Shown: in pieces, positions 9,700 to 18,402 of the stretch
Numbering within the stretch: position 1 is the first letter of the stretch
Layout of the letters: each line of letters starts with the position of its first letter
Assembly (NCBI GenBank): GCA_003427395.1
Contig: BFEA01000254.1
Span: 893,795-922,496 of the forward strand
DNA length: 28,702 bases
From: Chara braunii
Taxonomy: Eukaryota; Streptophyta; Charophyceae; Charales; Characeae
Direction: 5' to 3'
The notes under the pieces: generated by a model
What the model was told of the DNA's origin: nothing
The model's database searches: none
Seen by the model: only the letters and a program-made list of their open reading frames with translations
Made by a program: the position numbers and the translations under genes

Positions 9700-10150
9700 T
9701 GCCGAAAACCATAAAATTTTTCAAGGAGTTCCTCCTAATTCTTTTTTTTTTAATTCTTTTTTATTTTATTAAAGCCCATGTTGTTGTAGAGGTGGGATAC
9801 TAGACGGATGACAGTCACCCACAGTACTCGGCCACTCGGTTGTCCAGATGAACCCCTCTGAAGACCCCACCCACCCTTCCTCTCATCTTTTCGCCCTGGC
9901 GCACCCCCACCAGCCCTGTCCTACCCTAGTGTTAACCACCTAGGACCATCACCCATTGCCATCTTGGCGGGGTGACCTGACCATACAACGGTTGCAGGCA
10001 CCGGGGCTAAGCAGAAACTCTTACCCCCTGCTCAACTTGGTTGAAGCAGACGTCATGCAAGCCTGATTGCACGGGGACTTTGGGAGCTAGGTATGAACAT
10101 GCTACTACAGGTTTTCATGAGGGTGCACATTGACTCCCGTCTAACTTAGT

Positions 10151-10325
10151 ACGTGGTGATGATAGAGAGTTGGGTATCCTTCTTTCCCTCGTGAGTCCCT
10201 AGAGCCCGTTCCAGCCCCGCGGTAAGGTGCAGTATTTCTTGACACCCACAACATCCCGTACTAAGGAACTGCTATGCCAGCCTCAACCCTATGCTACGTA
10301 CTAGGAGGATAGCCAACCCTAGGTC
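10151..10325 (-). repeat. SINE-like body, copy A
   Basis: Shares with 11800-11965 and 12021-12195 the blocks GAGCCCGTTCC, GTGCAGTAT, CTGACAC, CTGCTATGCCAGCCT and CGTACTA(G/A)GAGGAT. The orientation is inferred from copy C, which carries a tRNA-like head at its right. The preceding 9700-10150 has no recognisable gene. Confidence 0.6.
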
Positions 10326-10589
10326 ATGCGTGGATTGTGTTTGCGGTGATGGTTGGAGATAATGCGCTCTGCGGCGAAGGGTATAGCCAGTAGGGCGGAA
10401 ATAGGGTACAGCAGCAGTGGAGATGGTGGCTCTACCGCAGTAACTCTTGTCATAGTAAGGTTGAAAAGGTTTATATGGATGTTTGCAGCCAGTGTTTGAA
10501 AGAGTGGATGATCGGAACTGCAGCTATGGCGACGATCGGTGGCTTATCTGGTATTTGTTGATGTCTTTGGTCCTAGTGGTTTGCAAATG

Positions 10590-10860
10590 GACGAGGTCAG
10601 AACGACGCTGGTCGGTGCTGGGGCTTGGTCGCGCTGCCCTGTAACCCGAGAGGTACAGGGGCATGAGACCTGGTAGAGAGATCTGGGGAGTTGTCGAGGG
10701 TGGAAGGCACTCTAGTGTCTATTCGCGAGCTGATACTTAGTCGACATTGGCCGGAGCCAGGGCGGGTCGCTTTGCCTTGTAACCTAGCAGGTAGGGGGAT
10801 TTTTGGGGTGGGTCGTGCCATTCTGTAACCTAGCAGTTGGGGGTGGGAGGCCTGGTAGAG
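10590..10860 (+). repeat. Composite-repeat copy
   Basis: Contains CAGAACGACGCTGG, then CTGCCCTGTAACCC (10636), CCTGGTAGAGAGATCTGGG, and two further GTAACC subunits (10776, 10822). The first subunit matches the 11.05-kb copy best; the others are diverged. The 74-residue minus ORF across it is a shadow of repeat sequence. Confidence 0.55.
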
Positions 10861-11039
10861 ATTAGGTATCGGGGTATAGGAGAGAGGCGGGTAGGGTTGA
10901 GTTGCTGATAGTCGCTAAAGGTACGTGGTTTTCGGTCTGAATATTCCCGTGATCAAATCTTAGAAAACCGTGGTCTTACGAATGATTTGTGATTCTGGGG
11001 ACACCTAGCAACTCATTTTAGGAGGTTTCGTTGTTGTTA

Positions 11040-11742
11040 TACCCAGTGATCTGCGGCTGTCCGATGCCAGAATGACGCTGGCCGGTATTGGGGTGTTGCC
11101 CTGTAACCTGCTGATGCAGGAGGGTGAGGCCTGGTAGAGAGATCTGGGAATGCTTTGGGGTGGGCATTCCAAGGGACAACTAAGGGTTACTGCTGGGACG
11201 ACGCTGGTCGGAGCTGGGGTGAGTCGTGTTGCCCTGTAACTCGAGCAGGTGGGGGTTTGAGACCTGGAAGAGCTCGGCAGGGAGTAAGACAGTGTTGGAG
11301 AGTTTTAGAAGGGTTTGCTAGGGATTCCGAGGGTTTTGAGCATTTATAGGACCTTTGTGGTGGCGATTTTTGCTTCTAAAACTCCAGAATTTTCTTAGCC
11401 AATGCCGGGTAATGGCCCCGGTAGCTTAAAAAAAAAGAGGGGTTCCTTTAGTCCCTTTGTGGAGCTTAGAAGGAAACTTCTCATACTTTTTCGGACTTTT
11501 TCAGACTTTTTCTTAATTTTAGCCTATCTTCTGGGTTTCTTCATCGAATAGGCTACTAGTTGCTCATGATCTTATTCTTCAGACAAAGCCGGGTTGAAGT
11601 CCCGGTATCTCAAAAATGTTTTCTGTATATGCTCTCAAATATGTTTCATGTTCCAAATGGGACGCTGGGCCCGGTTCCCAGCACGTGCGGCTCCCCAAGA
11701 ATAAATAGGAGCATTGTCCCATTAAAAAACAAAAAAAAAAAA
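11040..11742 (+). repeat. Composite retroposon copy with A tail
   Basis: The most complete copy: leader, GATGCCAGAATGACGCTGG, subunits at 11098 and 11231, GAGCATTTATAGGACC, hairpin CCGGGTAATGGCCCCGG (near 11405), and a second hairpin with the same stem but a different loop, CCGGGTTGAAGTCCCGG (near 11589). It then has the GCTGGG/CCCAGC hairpin (11664-11669, 11677-11682), a short terminus, and an A-rich tail (about 11724-11741). No ORF in it has a recognisable domain. It is probably mobilised in trans by a LINE. Confidence 0.65.
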
Positions 11743-11799
11743 GGGCATGAATTATGGACTGAGTTTTTTATCCTTATGTTGTCTTTACTACAGTGTTCT

Positions 11800-11965
11800 A
11801 TGGTGTTGATGGTAGAGAGATAGGGATCATCCGTTCCCTTGTATATCCCTGGAGCCCGTTCCTGCCCCGCTGTAAGGTGCAGTATCTCCTGACACCCCCG
11901 ACACCAGTGCTAAGGACTGCTATGCCAGCCTGAACTCTAAGCTGCGTACTAGGAGGATAGCCCAC
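11800..11965 (-). repeat. SINE-like body, copy B
   Basis: Carries the same ordered blocks as copies A and C, including tccctggagcccgttcc and ctgctatgccagcct. No tRNA-like head is seen next to it. It directly follows the A tail of the composite retroposon. Confidence 0.6.
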
Positions 11966-12020
11966 CCTCATCGTGAATCATAGACTGTATGTATTGACCC
12001 TGGATGATCTATTAGCCCTG

Positions 12021-12268
12021 TGTTGTATGGTAATCTGAGAGCAGACAATCCTCTGTTCCCTCATATGTCCCTGGAGCCCGTTCCGGCCCCCCAGTAAAGT
12101 GCAGTATCTCCTGACACTCTCGACGTCCCGTAGCAATAAACTGCTATGCCAGCCTCAATCCTTTGGCCACGTACTAAGAGGATGGCCAGCCCTAAGTTAA
12201 AGGCTGGTATCGAACACAGAACCTTATGTGAATCGTGCAAGTAACCTGACCTATTGACCTACACTATA
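12021..12268 (-). mobile_element. tRNA-headed SINE (head plus body copy C)
   Basis: On the minus strand a tRNA-like promoter is visible. The A box is TAGGTCAATAGG (12250-12261) and the B box is GTGTTCGATACC (12206-12217), 32 bp apart, which is usual for tRNA-derived SINE heads. The head is followed by body copy C (12021-12195), shared with copies A and B. No clear A tail was found at the low-coordinate end. Confidence 0.55.
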
Positions 12269-12510
12269 AAATAGTCTGTAGCTGTGCTCTGCTGGGCTCT
12301 GCTGAGCTCGAGCCGGACTATGCAAGCCACCCATCAGTCTCATGACAACCCCGTAGACCAAGAACATCAGGATACCCACCATCGCCCAGTCCTCACATAC
12401 AACAACCATGGACTACCCCTTGGGTGGTGCGCAGGCAGTGTCTGAAAGAACTTGCCTGCATCTCCAGTCGTGCATCATTCTAACGCCCTGCCGGTGTCCA
12501 TGTGCAAGGC

Positions 12511-12592
12511 TGCGGAGTTTTGAACCCGCAACCTCATACCACAATGCACATTTCCAACTGGTGCTCTAACCACTGAGTTACATCAACTGGAT
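12511..12592 (-). ncRNA. tRNA-like head (SINE or tRNA pseudogene)
   Basis: On the minus strand TAACTCAGTGG (12570-12580) is a good A box with a partly paired D-stem (CTC/GAG). GGGTTCAAAAC (12517-12527) is a good B box flanked by a pairing TGCGG/CCGCA stem. A 42-bp spacing and no clean acceptor stem argue against a functional tRNA. It is probably the head of a second SINE whose body extends to lower coordinates. Confidence 0.55.
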
Positions 12593-12897
12593 TTTTGAAG
12601 GAGGGTCTGACGAGGCCCTCTGTATAGTACGGGGAACACCAACCAACCCGGATATCTCTCCAGCCCACAGGGTAGGTTGGCACCACAGCTCTGGTGCAAG
12701 AGCAAGGCTGTACCAGTCCCTCATCACGGTGACGAGGGGTGGCCAGGCATTGCTGATGGGGGACATAGGCAGTGCTGGCGCCAATCAATGGCTAGTCACT
12801 TCACCTTCCCCTAAACCCCCCCAACCCCACATGGCTGTGTCTAATGGCCAATATTGTTGCTGCATAGCAGCCAACAACTTCAGCCAAGGTCAGGGTT

Positions 12898-12955
12898 AAA
12901 AAAAAAAAAAAAACAACAACAACAACAACAACAACAACTAAACTAAACTAAACTA
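12898..12955. repeat. Poly(A), (CAA)n and (CTAAA)n simple repeats
   Basis: Sixteen A, then about eight CAA units, then three to four CTAAA units. An A run passing into trinucleotide repeats often marks an old retroposon tail on the plus strand. The element it would belong to (ending near 12897) is not identified. Confidence 0.8.
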
Positions 12956-12989
12956 CACAGCTGCATGTGGGCCGAAATCCCCGGCAGCT

Positions 12990-13740
12990 GTATTTTGAAT
13001 GAATGTGACTGTCATGCCGCGTTCCACGCGTGGATGCATCCCGGAGGGCGGCGAGCGAAGGTAGTTAGCGACAGGCCCGAGGTCGGGCCTGGTTACTTGG
13101 AGTAGGAGCTTGGTTGTGTATGACACGTGTCTGGCTGCACGACCGTCTTTCGGCGGGTGAGGATGGGGAGTGGGAGGAGGAGGAAGTGAGGCAGGGGCGA
13201 GCAGAAGATAAAAAAGGTGTATGTGTCAGGACGCTTGGGTGCCCAGTCCTCTGAGATTTCCTCCCAGCTTTCATCCAGGACCAGTGACTGACCCGTGCTG
13301 GTCTCTGGAGGGTACAAAAGAGGGATCACTCAGTGACTGACCCCTGCTTCGGAGGAATCTGGAGCCACTGCACGGGTCTGCAGGGCTCTGCCAATCCTTT
13401 GACGAAGAAGGGAGGAGGAAAGATAGGAAGAGGGGGAGAATAAAGCATTGGGAGGGGGAGGAGGAGGAGGTGGTCAGGGAAAGTGGAAGCTGAATAACTG
13501 TCAACTCGTTGATCACCTTGGGCAGCAAAGACAAGTGTCAAGACCCTTTCAGTCTGGCAACTGCACAAGGTAAGCTGCTGAGGGTGTACGGACGCTACCG
13601 TACGGCTTTAGATGCAAGTCGAGGAAGTACAAGCTTGAGTATACACCCTAACAGGACATCCCATGCCGACATAACTCAAACTTAGTTTTATGTTCCTGAG
13701 TGGAAGACTTACAAGGAATTCTTAATCGACGGTGAAGCAG
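12990..13740. other. No recognisable gene; small palindromes
   Basis: Minus-strand ORFs of 69-87 residues are Ser/Pro-rich with no domain. There are a perfect short inverted repeat AGGCCCGA-GG-TCGGGCCT at 13073-13090, CCACGCGTGG at 13024-13033, and a repeated CAGTGACTGACCC near 13281 and 13332. Nothing identifies a function. Confidence 0.45.
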
Positions 13741-13762
13741 ATAAAAAAATATGGTACCAAAA

Positions 13763-13827
13763 AACCCCAAATTGAAATATGAACCTAGACAAATGAGATT
13801 GTTCGGTTCATACTTCAATTTGAGGTT
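13763..13827. repeat. 23-bp imperfect inverted repeat (hairpin)
   Basis: AACCCCAAATTGAAATATGAACC (13763-13785) pairs with 13805-13827 across a 19-base loop with two mismatches. No promoter or terminator context is seen. It could be the core of a small foldback element or a hairpin RNA source; either is speculative. Confidence 0.6.
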
Positions 13828-13904
13828 CTCTGTAAATTGGTGGAAATGAGGGAAAACATTACCGAAAAAACACAGACAATGTATCTAGATCGTGAAAATT
13901 TAAA

Positions 13905-14024
13905 CTTCCAGCAGGTGTTGCTCCCCACCAATAGATTGAAGCCTCCCGTTAGCTAGGAAGGAGTGTATGCTCTTATCATCACTCCTTTCTGATGACACAG
14001 GCAAGATTTTCAAAAAAAAAAAAA
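13905..14024 (+). repeat. Retroposon 3'-end fragment with A tail
   Basis: CCAGCAGGTGTTGCTCCCCACCAATAGATTGAAGC resembles the composite retroposon terminus (GTGTTGCTCCCCACGAATAGACTGGAGC). An A13 tail follows at 14012-14024. It is a 5'-truncated copy with a divergent end. Confidence 0.5.
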
Positions 14025-14278
14025 GATCGTGAAAAACCTTTGCACTCCCTCATTTTGAATGTATACAAGCAATCTTTCGGATACCGTTCATTTCATGATC
14101 ATGAAGGTGCTTTGTGTTCAGGTGAGGGGAAGATAGCTCGTAAAAAGACTATGGTCGAACTTACACTAGCAGTATCTCAAATGTATTTGACCACATTCAC
14201 GGCCATAGCTGGATGTATCTGGCGCAATTCCGTCCAAAAATACGAAAAAAGTCGTAATGTGAGCATGCCCTAAGAGGA

Positions 14279-14522
14279 GTCCTTTGGGACACCCATTAAA
14301 ATTGGAACGATACAGGGCGTCGCCGCACGCCGCACGGGACACAAAACGAAAAACGAAACGAGTGCATCTTCCTGCAGAAAATGGCCAGGTTCATCGGTTT
14401 GCTATAAATAGTAGCGAGTGTATTTTGCCACCTTTCGTGGGCAGATGAACTCGTTTCGTTTTCGTTTCGTGTGCCATGCGGGGAGACCCACAGAGAAGAT
14501 TAGCATGGCTCCTGCGCAAGGG
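14279..14522 (+). pseudogene. U6 snRNA-derived sequence interrupted by a MITE
   Basis: The left part (14279-14315) matches the U6 5' domain: GTCC-stem, then AAAATTGGAACGATACAG. The right part (14490-14522) resumes with ACAGAGAAGATTAGCATGG and CTCCTGCGCAAGG. These are the most conserved parts of U6, including the catalytic ACAGAGA box that pairs with the 5' splice site. A 175-bp MITE sits between them with ACA on both sides. The 3' domain after GCGCAAGG does not clearly match U6. No plant-type upstream element or TATA box is evident about 30 bp upstream of 14279. I take it as a U6 pseudogene or retrocopy. A spliced, functional U6 is unlikely because the insert lacks usable intron borders. Confidence 0.85.
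14315..14489 (+). mobile_element. MITE inserted in U6 (Harbinger-like ends)
   Basis: 175 bp beginning GGGCGTCGCC and ending GGGGAGACCC, flanked by ACA at 14312-14314 and 14490-14492. The inner part of its inverted ends is strong: GGGACACAAAACGAAAAACG (14336 on) against the reverse complement of 14442-14475, with about 30 of 34 bases agreeing. A related copy lies in opposite orientation at 22529-22695. Three-bp duplications and these ends suggest PIF/Harbinger mobilisation, though ACA is not the usual TWA. Confidence 0.75.
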
Positions 14523-14526
14523 AAAT

Positions 14527-14536
14527 GTCGGGCATG
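14527..14536 (+). repeat. LINE target-site duplication, left
   Basis: GTCGGGCATG, identical to 22288-22297, which immediately follows the A tail. It lies just downstream of the U6-derived sequence. Confidence 0.75.
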
Positions 14537-15008
14537 GGTCGAGGGGGGGTGACCAGGCGTCGCGCCGGTTGACTCAAATAGCGCATCTCTCCACGACTGT
14601 CTCGGTGACCAAGATAGTGTCGTCAACATCGAGGTTTGGCCATCGCGCCGCTTGACCGCATGGTTCGCCATGTCTGTAATGGATCTGGACAGCTGTCCAT
14701 CATCCTGAGTGGCAACGACCCTTGAGGGGTCGGGCTCTCCCTCCTAGTAGCGGCCTGGTTACCGCCCCAGCCACTCCTTTTTGAGCCCCTTGGCCGTCTT
14801 GGAGTATCTGGACTGCAAGTGAGAAACGAAGACGACAACAGTGACTTGAAAAGCCAACCCCACGAAGGGGTCTACGTGATGGTGAAGATATTCAGAGATG
14901 GTATTGTTGTGAATTCCCAACATCCCTCATGAGTGTTTTGGTATTGAAATAAGTATTTATTGTATGTTAATCAAGGCCTCTATCAGTATCGGTCCTAGGT
15001 AGATAACA

Positions 15009-16088
15009 ATGCTGAAGCAGGGTTTGACCATGGAGACTCCGTCATCAGTTACTCGAGTGTATTCCCCTGAGGAGAAGAAACAGATAGGAAATCTGTTGGG
15101 CGCGTGCTTTAAGGATGGAACTTTCCCTGCCGGTCTCAATATAGGAGTAGCCCAACTGAGTGACGACATCGCAAGGTTTGATTTAAATGAAGAATTCTCC
15201 AACTTGAACATTCAATGGTTGAAAGAACACGCAATAACAATCAAAGTTTGAAAATGAGTGTACGACCCTATCCAATTCTCTGAAAAAGAAATTGGTAAGA
15301 GTGTGCGAAAATGCGTGGTATGATGCTGAGATTGTGGATGATTCGGTGACGAGAGGAAGGTTCGAAAGTGAGGGTAAAAACTTGGTATCTTTCGTCTCAA
15401 CGGAGAAATCCTTAATCCAATGGATATGCTCACGGAAAAGGAGGATAAAATCCAATGTGAAGACAAAGAGTACGATATCCGTTTTTTGCCTTGGATGACC
15501 TTGGCAGAGATGGTGTTCAAGGACAGGGGCTCAAAAGTAGTATGGGTCCGTTGTCCTCGAGTGCCACTACAGTTGATGTCTACCTTGAGAGCAACAATTG
15601 AAAATACTTTCGGGAAAGTCCAGAAATCCTATCCCATGGAGCAGGACGATGAGGAGCCCAAATTGGGTAGTGTACGGTTTGATCTGGATCCCAACGCTCA
15701 GTCTAGGATTCGTGTCAGGCTAGCTGTGAGAATTCCTAACCAGGGAGATTATTATTTTGAGGTATTGTCTGCGAACACTCCCTGGTGGGATATTTGTCGT
15801 TCCTTTTACCACGTGGAGACCGATGATACATGTCCCGCAAGGGAGATTGATCCCTTTGAAAATCTGGGCCCACGTCAGCCCCCCCACGAGCCACCTTTCT
15901 CCGGTTTTGTACCGAAGGGAGAAACTCCCCCGACAAATGGTTTTCGACGATTGCCAAAGGGGGCCTGGAAGGTAACCCCCCAGACCAAAAATGTACCGTA
16001 TCGTCAAAATAACAGACGAGGTCCGAAGAGGGATAAATCCAGAAAGAACGAAGGGAAAGAAGGGAGGGGGAGGGGCGAAAGGTCCTGA
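15009..16088 (+). pseudogene. LINE ORF1 (DUF4283-like), frameshifted
   Basis: Three overlapping frames carry it. 15009-15251 has YSPEEKKQIGNLLGACF, 15292-15498 has VRVCENAWYDAEIV, and 15420-16088 is the longest piece with 222 residues. The last piece has a PWMTLAEMVFK segment, then RIRVRLAVRIPNQGDYYFE, like the end of the DUF4283 RNA-binding region of plant LINE ORF1. A Cys/His stretch follows (CRSFYHVETDDTC) that looks like a zinc knuckle missing its second Cys and its His. The tail is basic and Arg/Lys-rich (RRGPKRDKSRKNEGKEGRGR), fitting nucleic-acid binding. The DUF4283 link is by general resemblance and position before ORF2, not by a search. Confidence 0.6.
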
Positions 16089-16115
16089 CCTGAATGAAAA
16101 AGGCTCGATAGGGAG

Positions 16116-16622
16116 ATGTGGCAAAGAGAAAAAGAAGAGAGAGGGGTAGACATAGAGAAAGAGAAAGAACATGAACGGGAAAGGGAAAGGGATAAGGAAA
16201 GAGAGAGGGAACGGGAAAGGGAAATGGCCAAGGATAGGGAAAGGGAGAGAGAAAGAGAGTCTCAGAGAGAAAGAGATAAGGAAAGAGAAAGGAGTAGAGA
16301 AAAGGAAAAGGAAAAATGGATCACAGTGCCAAAAGACAAGGAGGTGAGGGAACTCCAGAAGGCAACTCTCGGTAACGACGAAACGAGAGTCATCATGGAG
16401 GAATCTCTGGTAACATCCTGTTCAGAAGGCCGCCGAAACCATGGCCCAACGGACGAGGACATGGTAGGGGGGACAAGTGGGAATGGGAATTGGGGCAGTG
16501 GAACTGACCTTCGAAGGGACAGATCAGGTGAAGTCGAAAAAAATTATAAATCCTCTCTCCCTGGGGGACTGATGATCGCAAATCCAATGAAACCTTTACA
16601 CACGTGGTTTTCTTATAAATAG
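16116..16622 (+). CDS. Arg/Glu-rich low-complexity ORF (ORF1 C-terminal part?)
   Basis: 168 residues. About residues 2-68 are almost only E, R, K and D (for example KEHERERERDKEREREREREM), predicted as a charged helix, and are encoded by a purine-only GAGA-type repeat (about 16116-16315). The rest (ITVPKDKEVRELQ to PLHTWFSYK) is not repetitive and has no domain I recognise. It starts 28 bases after ORF1 stops and lies in another frame, so it may be the frameshifted C-terminus of ORF1. It could equally be a simple repeat read through by chance. Confidence 0.4.
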   Translation: MWQREKEERGVDIEKEKEHERERERDKEREREREREMAKDRERERERESQRERDKERERSREKEKEKWITVPKDKEVRELQKATLGNDETRVIMEESLVTSCSEGRRNHGPTDEDMVGGTSGNGNWGSGTDLRRDRSGEVEKNYKSSLPGGLMIANPMKPLHTWFSYK

Positions 16623-16821
16623 CATTAAAAAAACACTGAAATTTTGGGTCCCCGTTAACCGCCTTTCGAACCTTTGGGCCGAATAGATTTGAATATCCAT
16701 AAAGTATTGATTTCACTGATTTCCGCAAAGTTTAACTCGAGTAAAGGAGTCATGGCCATGACAACCCAGCTTGCAGATGGCCTATTGGAACTTCCTACTA
16801 CGGACGCGGACGGAGTAACGA

Positions 16822-17155
16822 CCATTTCGTCAAAATGGAAATTCTTTATTTTTTGAACGAAATTGAAACCGAGTTTTTTGGCCAAAAACTCGTCAAAATT
16901 TGTTGTTCATGAGGGTCTGGCGCTTTTAAAACGTTGGACCCCCTGGCTGTGCATGGACCTAGCTTAAGACCACGTACATCTAGGCAGTCCTACCTTAATG
17001 TTTCTGGTCTCAAGCTAGGTCCATGTACGGTCAGGGGGTCCAGCGTTTTACAAACGCCGGACCCTTACGAACAACAAATTTTGACGAGTTTTCAGCAAAA
17101 AAAAACGGTTTCCATTTCGTTCAAAAAATAAAAGATGTCAATTTTGACGAAATGG
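16822..17155. mobile_element. 334-bp foldback element with ~150-bp arms
   Basis: The left arm (16822 to about 16970) begins CCATTTCGTCAAAAT. The right arm (about 17003-17155) is its reverse complement at high similarity over its whole length. Shared blocks include TTTTTTGAACGAAAT, AAAACTCGTCAAAATTTGTTGTTC and ATGGACCTAGCTT, around a loop of about 32 bases. It has no ORF. It separates ORF1 and ORF2 of the LINE, so it inserted after or came with the LINE. I find no convincing target duplication, so the superfamily (foldback or Mutator-like) stays open. Confidence 0.85.
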
Positions 17156-17201
17156 CAGTTGAGTACTAACAGAGCTGGCCATCCTGGAAAAAGTAAAACC
17201 C

Positions 17202-17597
17202 TTGATCCCAAATTTCCTACAGGTAAGGGTGATTCCAGCAGTGCATATTGGATGTTTCACAGCCGAAGATGGTAATGGTGTTAGGGTCCGTCTGTATTTT
17301 GTGTTCCTGGATACAAAGATGAATAATCAATTGGCGGCGATGAACAAAGATTGGCTTTCATTGTCCGTCCTTGATTCCCCCTTGAATGAAAACTTAAACA
17401 ATATTTTGTTCAAGCAAACAGTGACTGCAAAAACAATCGTTCACTGGTTGGTGACCTCTCCCTTGAGAGAGGTAATCTTCAAGCCTGAATTTTCAAACAT
17501 TCTGCGTGTCCCTTGGGTCACGATGGGTGGAACAACAGAATCTGAAATGGGGAGAAGGGGCTTGTCGGCGGAAGCAGTTGGACATGAATACACTTGA
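17202..17597 (+). CDS. LINE ORF upstream of endonuclease, unknown
   Basis: 131 residues (MIPNFLQVRVIPAVHIGCF to AEAVGHEYT), no recognised domain. Its last four bases overlap the start of the endonuclease frame (17594), so it may be the end of an ORF1-type protein or the N-terminus of ORF2. The reading frame appears to extend upstream to the foldback insertion (LAILEKVKPLIPNF), so the start shown is only the first Met after that insertion. Confidence 0.4.
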   Translation: MIPNFLQVRVIPAVHIGCFTAEDGNGVRVRLYFVFLDTKMNNQLAAMNKDWLSLSVLDSPLNENLNNILFKQTVTAKTIVHWLVTSPLREVIFKPEFSNILRVPWVTMGGTTESEMGRRGLSAEAVGHEYT

Positions 17598-18295
17598 ACC
17601 AGGCCGGACCCAAGACCTTTCTGGCGCTTCCACGACCTATGCTGCCTAAGAGCGTCTTGCGTATAGTGTCATGGAATGTAAGAGGTAGGTGTGATACTAA
17701 CTACAAGCACAAAAGAGATAGGTTGAAATCATGGCTGCATTACAAGAAATCTGCAATTGTTTGTATTCAAGAGTTAAAACTGGATGAACAAAGATTAACC
17801 ACTGAGAACTTTTGGTGGTCTGGCCCTCAGTATTGGGCTCCCGCGAGAGGCTCAAGTGGGCAAACATGTACATGTGGAGGGACAGACATCCTACTCCCCA
17901 GAGATCTGAAAACGACAGTGATCAACTATATGGTTGACATTGGGGGCTGATGGGTATGGGTTAAACTAAGAGTGGGAGAGGAGGATTGGGCAATTATGTT
18001 ATTATACCTCCCCACAGACTACAATGAACGTGCTCATTTTATTGCGGAACTCCCCAGTTTAATCCCAAACTCATATAATTTGATCTTGGTTGCAGATTGG
18101 AACACTGTTTTAAACCCAGGATTAGATAGCCCTAAAGTGACGTCTATTAGAATAGACACAAGACTGTTGCATGCCTTTATCGTATCACAGAACCTGACAG
18201 ATGCTTTCATAACACTGCACCCAGATAGCCATGGTTATATTTGGTTTGGCTCCCAAACCCCTCCGATTCGAAGGATACTTGATTATTTTTTCTAA
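17594..18295 (+). pseudogene. LINE ORF2 endonuclease domain, one stop
   Basis: AP-endonuclease-like domain of the LINE, which nicks target DNA to start reverse transcription. Visible motifs are RIVSWNVRG (metal-site Asn), CIQELK with the catalytic Glu, LILVADWNTVLNPGLD (the Asp-x-Asn motif), GYIWF, and RILDYFF near the end, where the usual catalytic His block would follow. One in-frame TGA (17948-17950) interrupts DIGG-WVWVKL, where CGA would give Arg. After 18295 the frame shifts. The domain was complete in outline, but the product would be truncated. Confidence 0.8.
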
Positions 18296-18402
18296 TAAGG
18301 GGCAGTTCATGGACAAACTGTATGAAATTGGAGGTAGGTATCTCTTTTTTATCAGATCACCGCCGGTACAGGCGGAGTTGAACCTCCCATAAAAGAATAA
18401 CT

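Noticed and set aside
13065-13568. Ser/Pro-rich minus ORFs of 69-87 residues
   Set aside because: Low-complexity translations with no conserved domain or supporting context.
14255-14278. Target duplication flanking a U6-LINE chimera (GCATGC near 14264 versus 22293)
   Set aside because: Only about 6 bp match with a gap. The 10-bp exact match at 14527-14536 is better, so U6 is more likely a pre-existing neighbour than the LINE's 5' end.
14312-14493. Spliceosomal intron in U6
   Set aside because: Exact removal that restores U6 would need a GG...AG intron. The insert instead has inverted ends and a homologous copy elsewhere, so it is a transposon.
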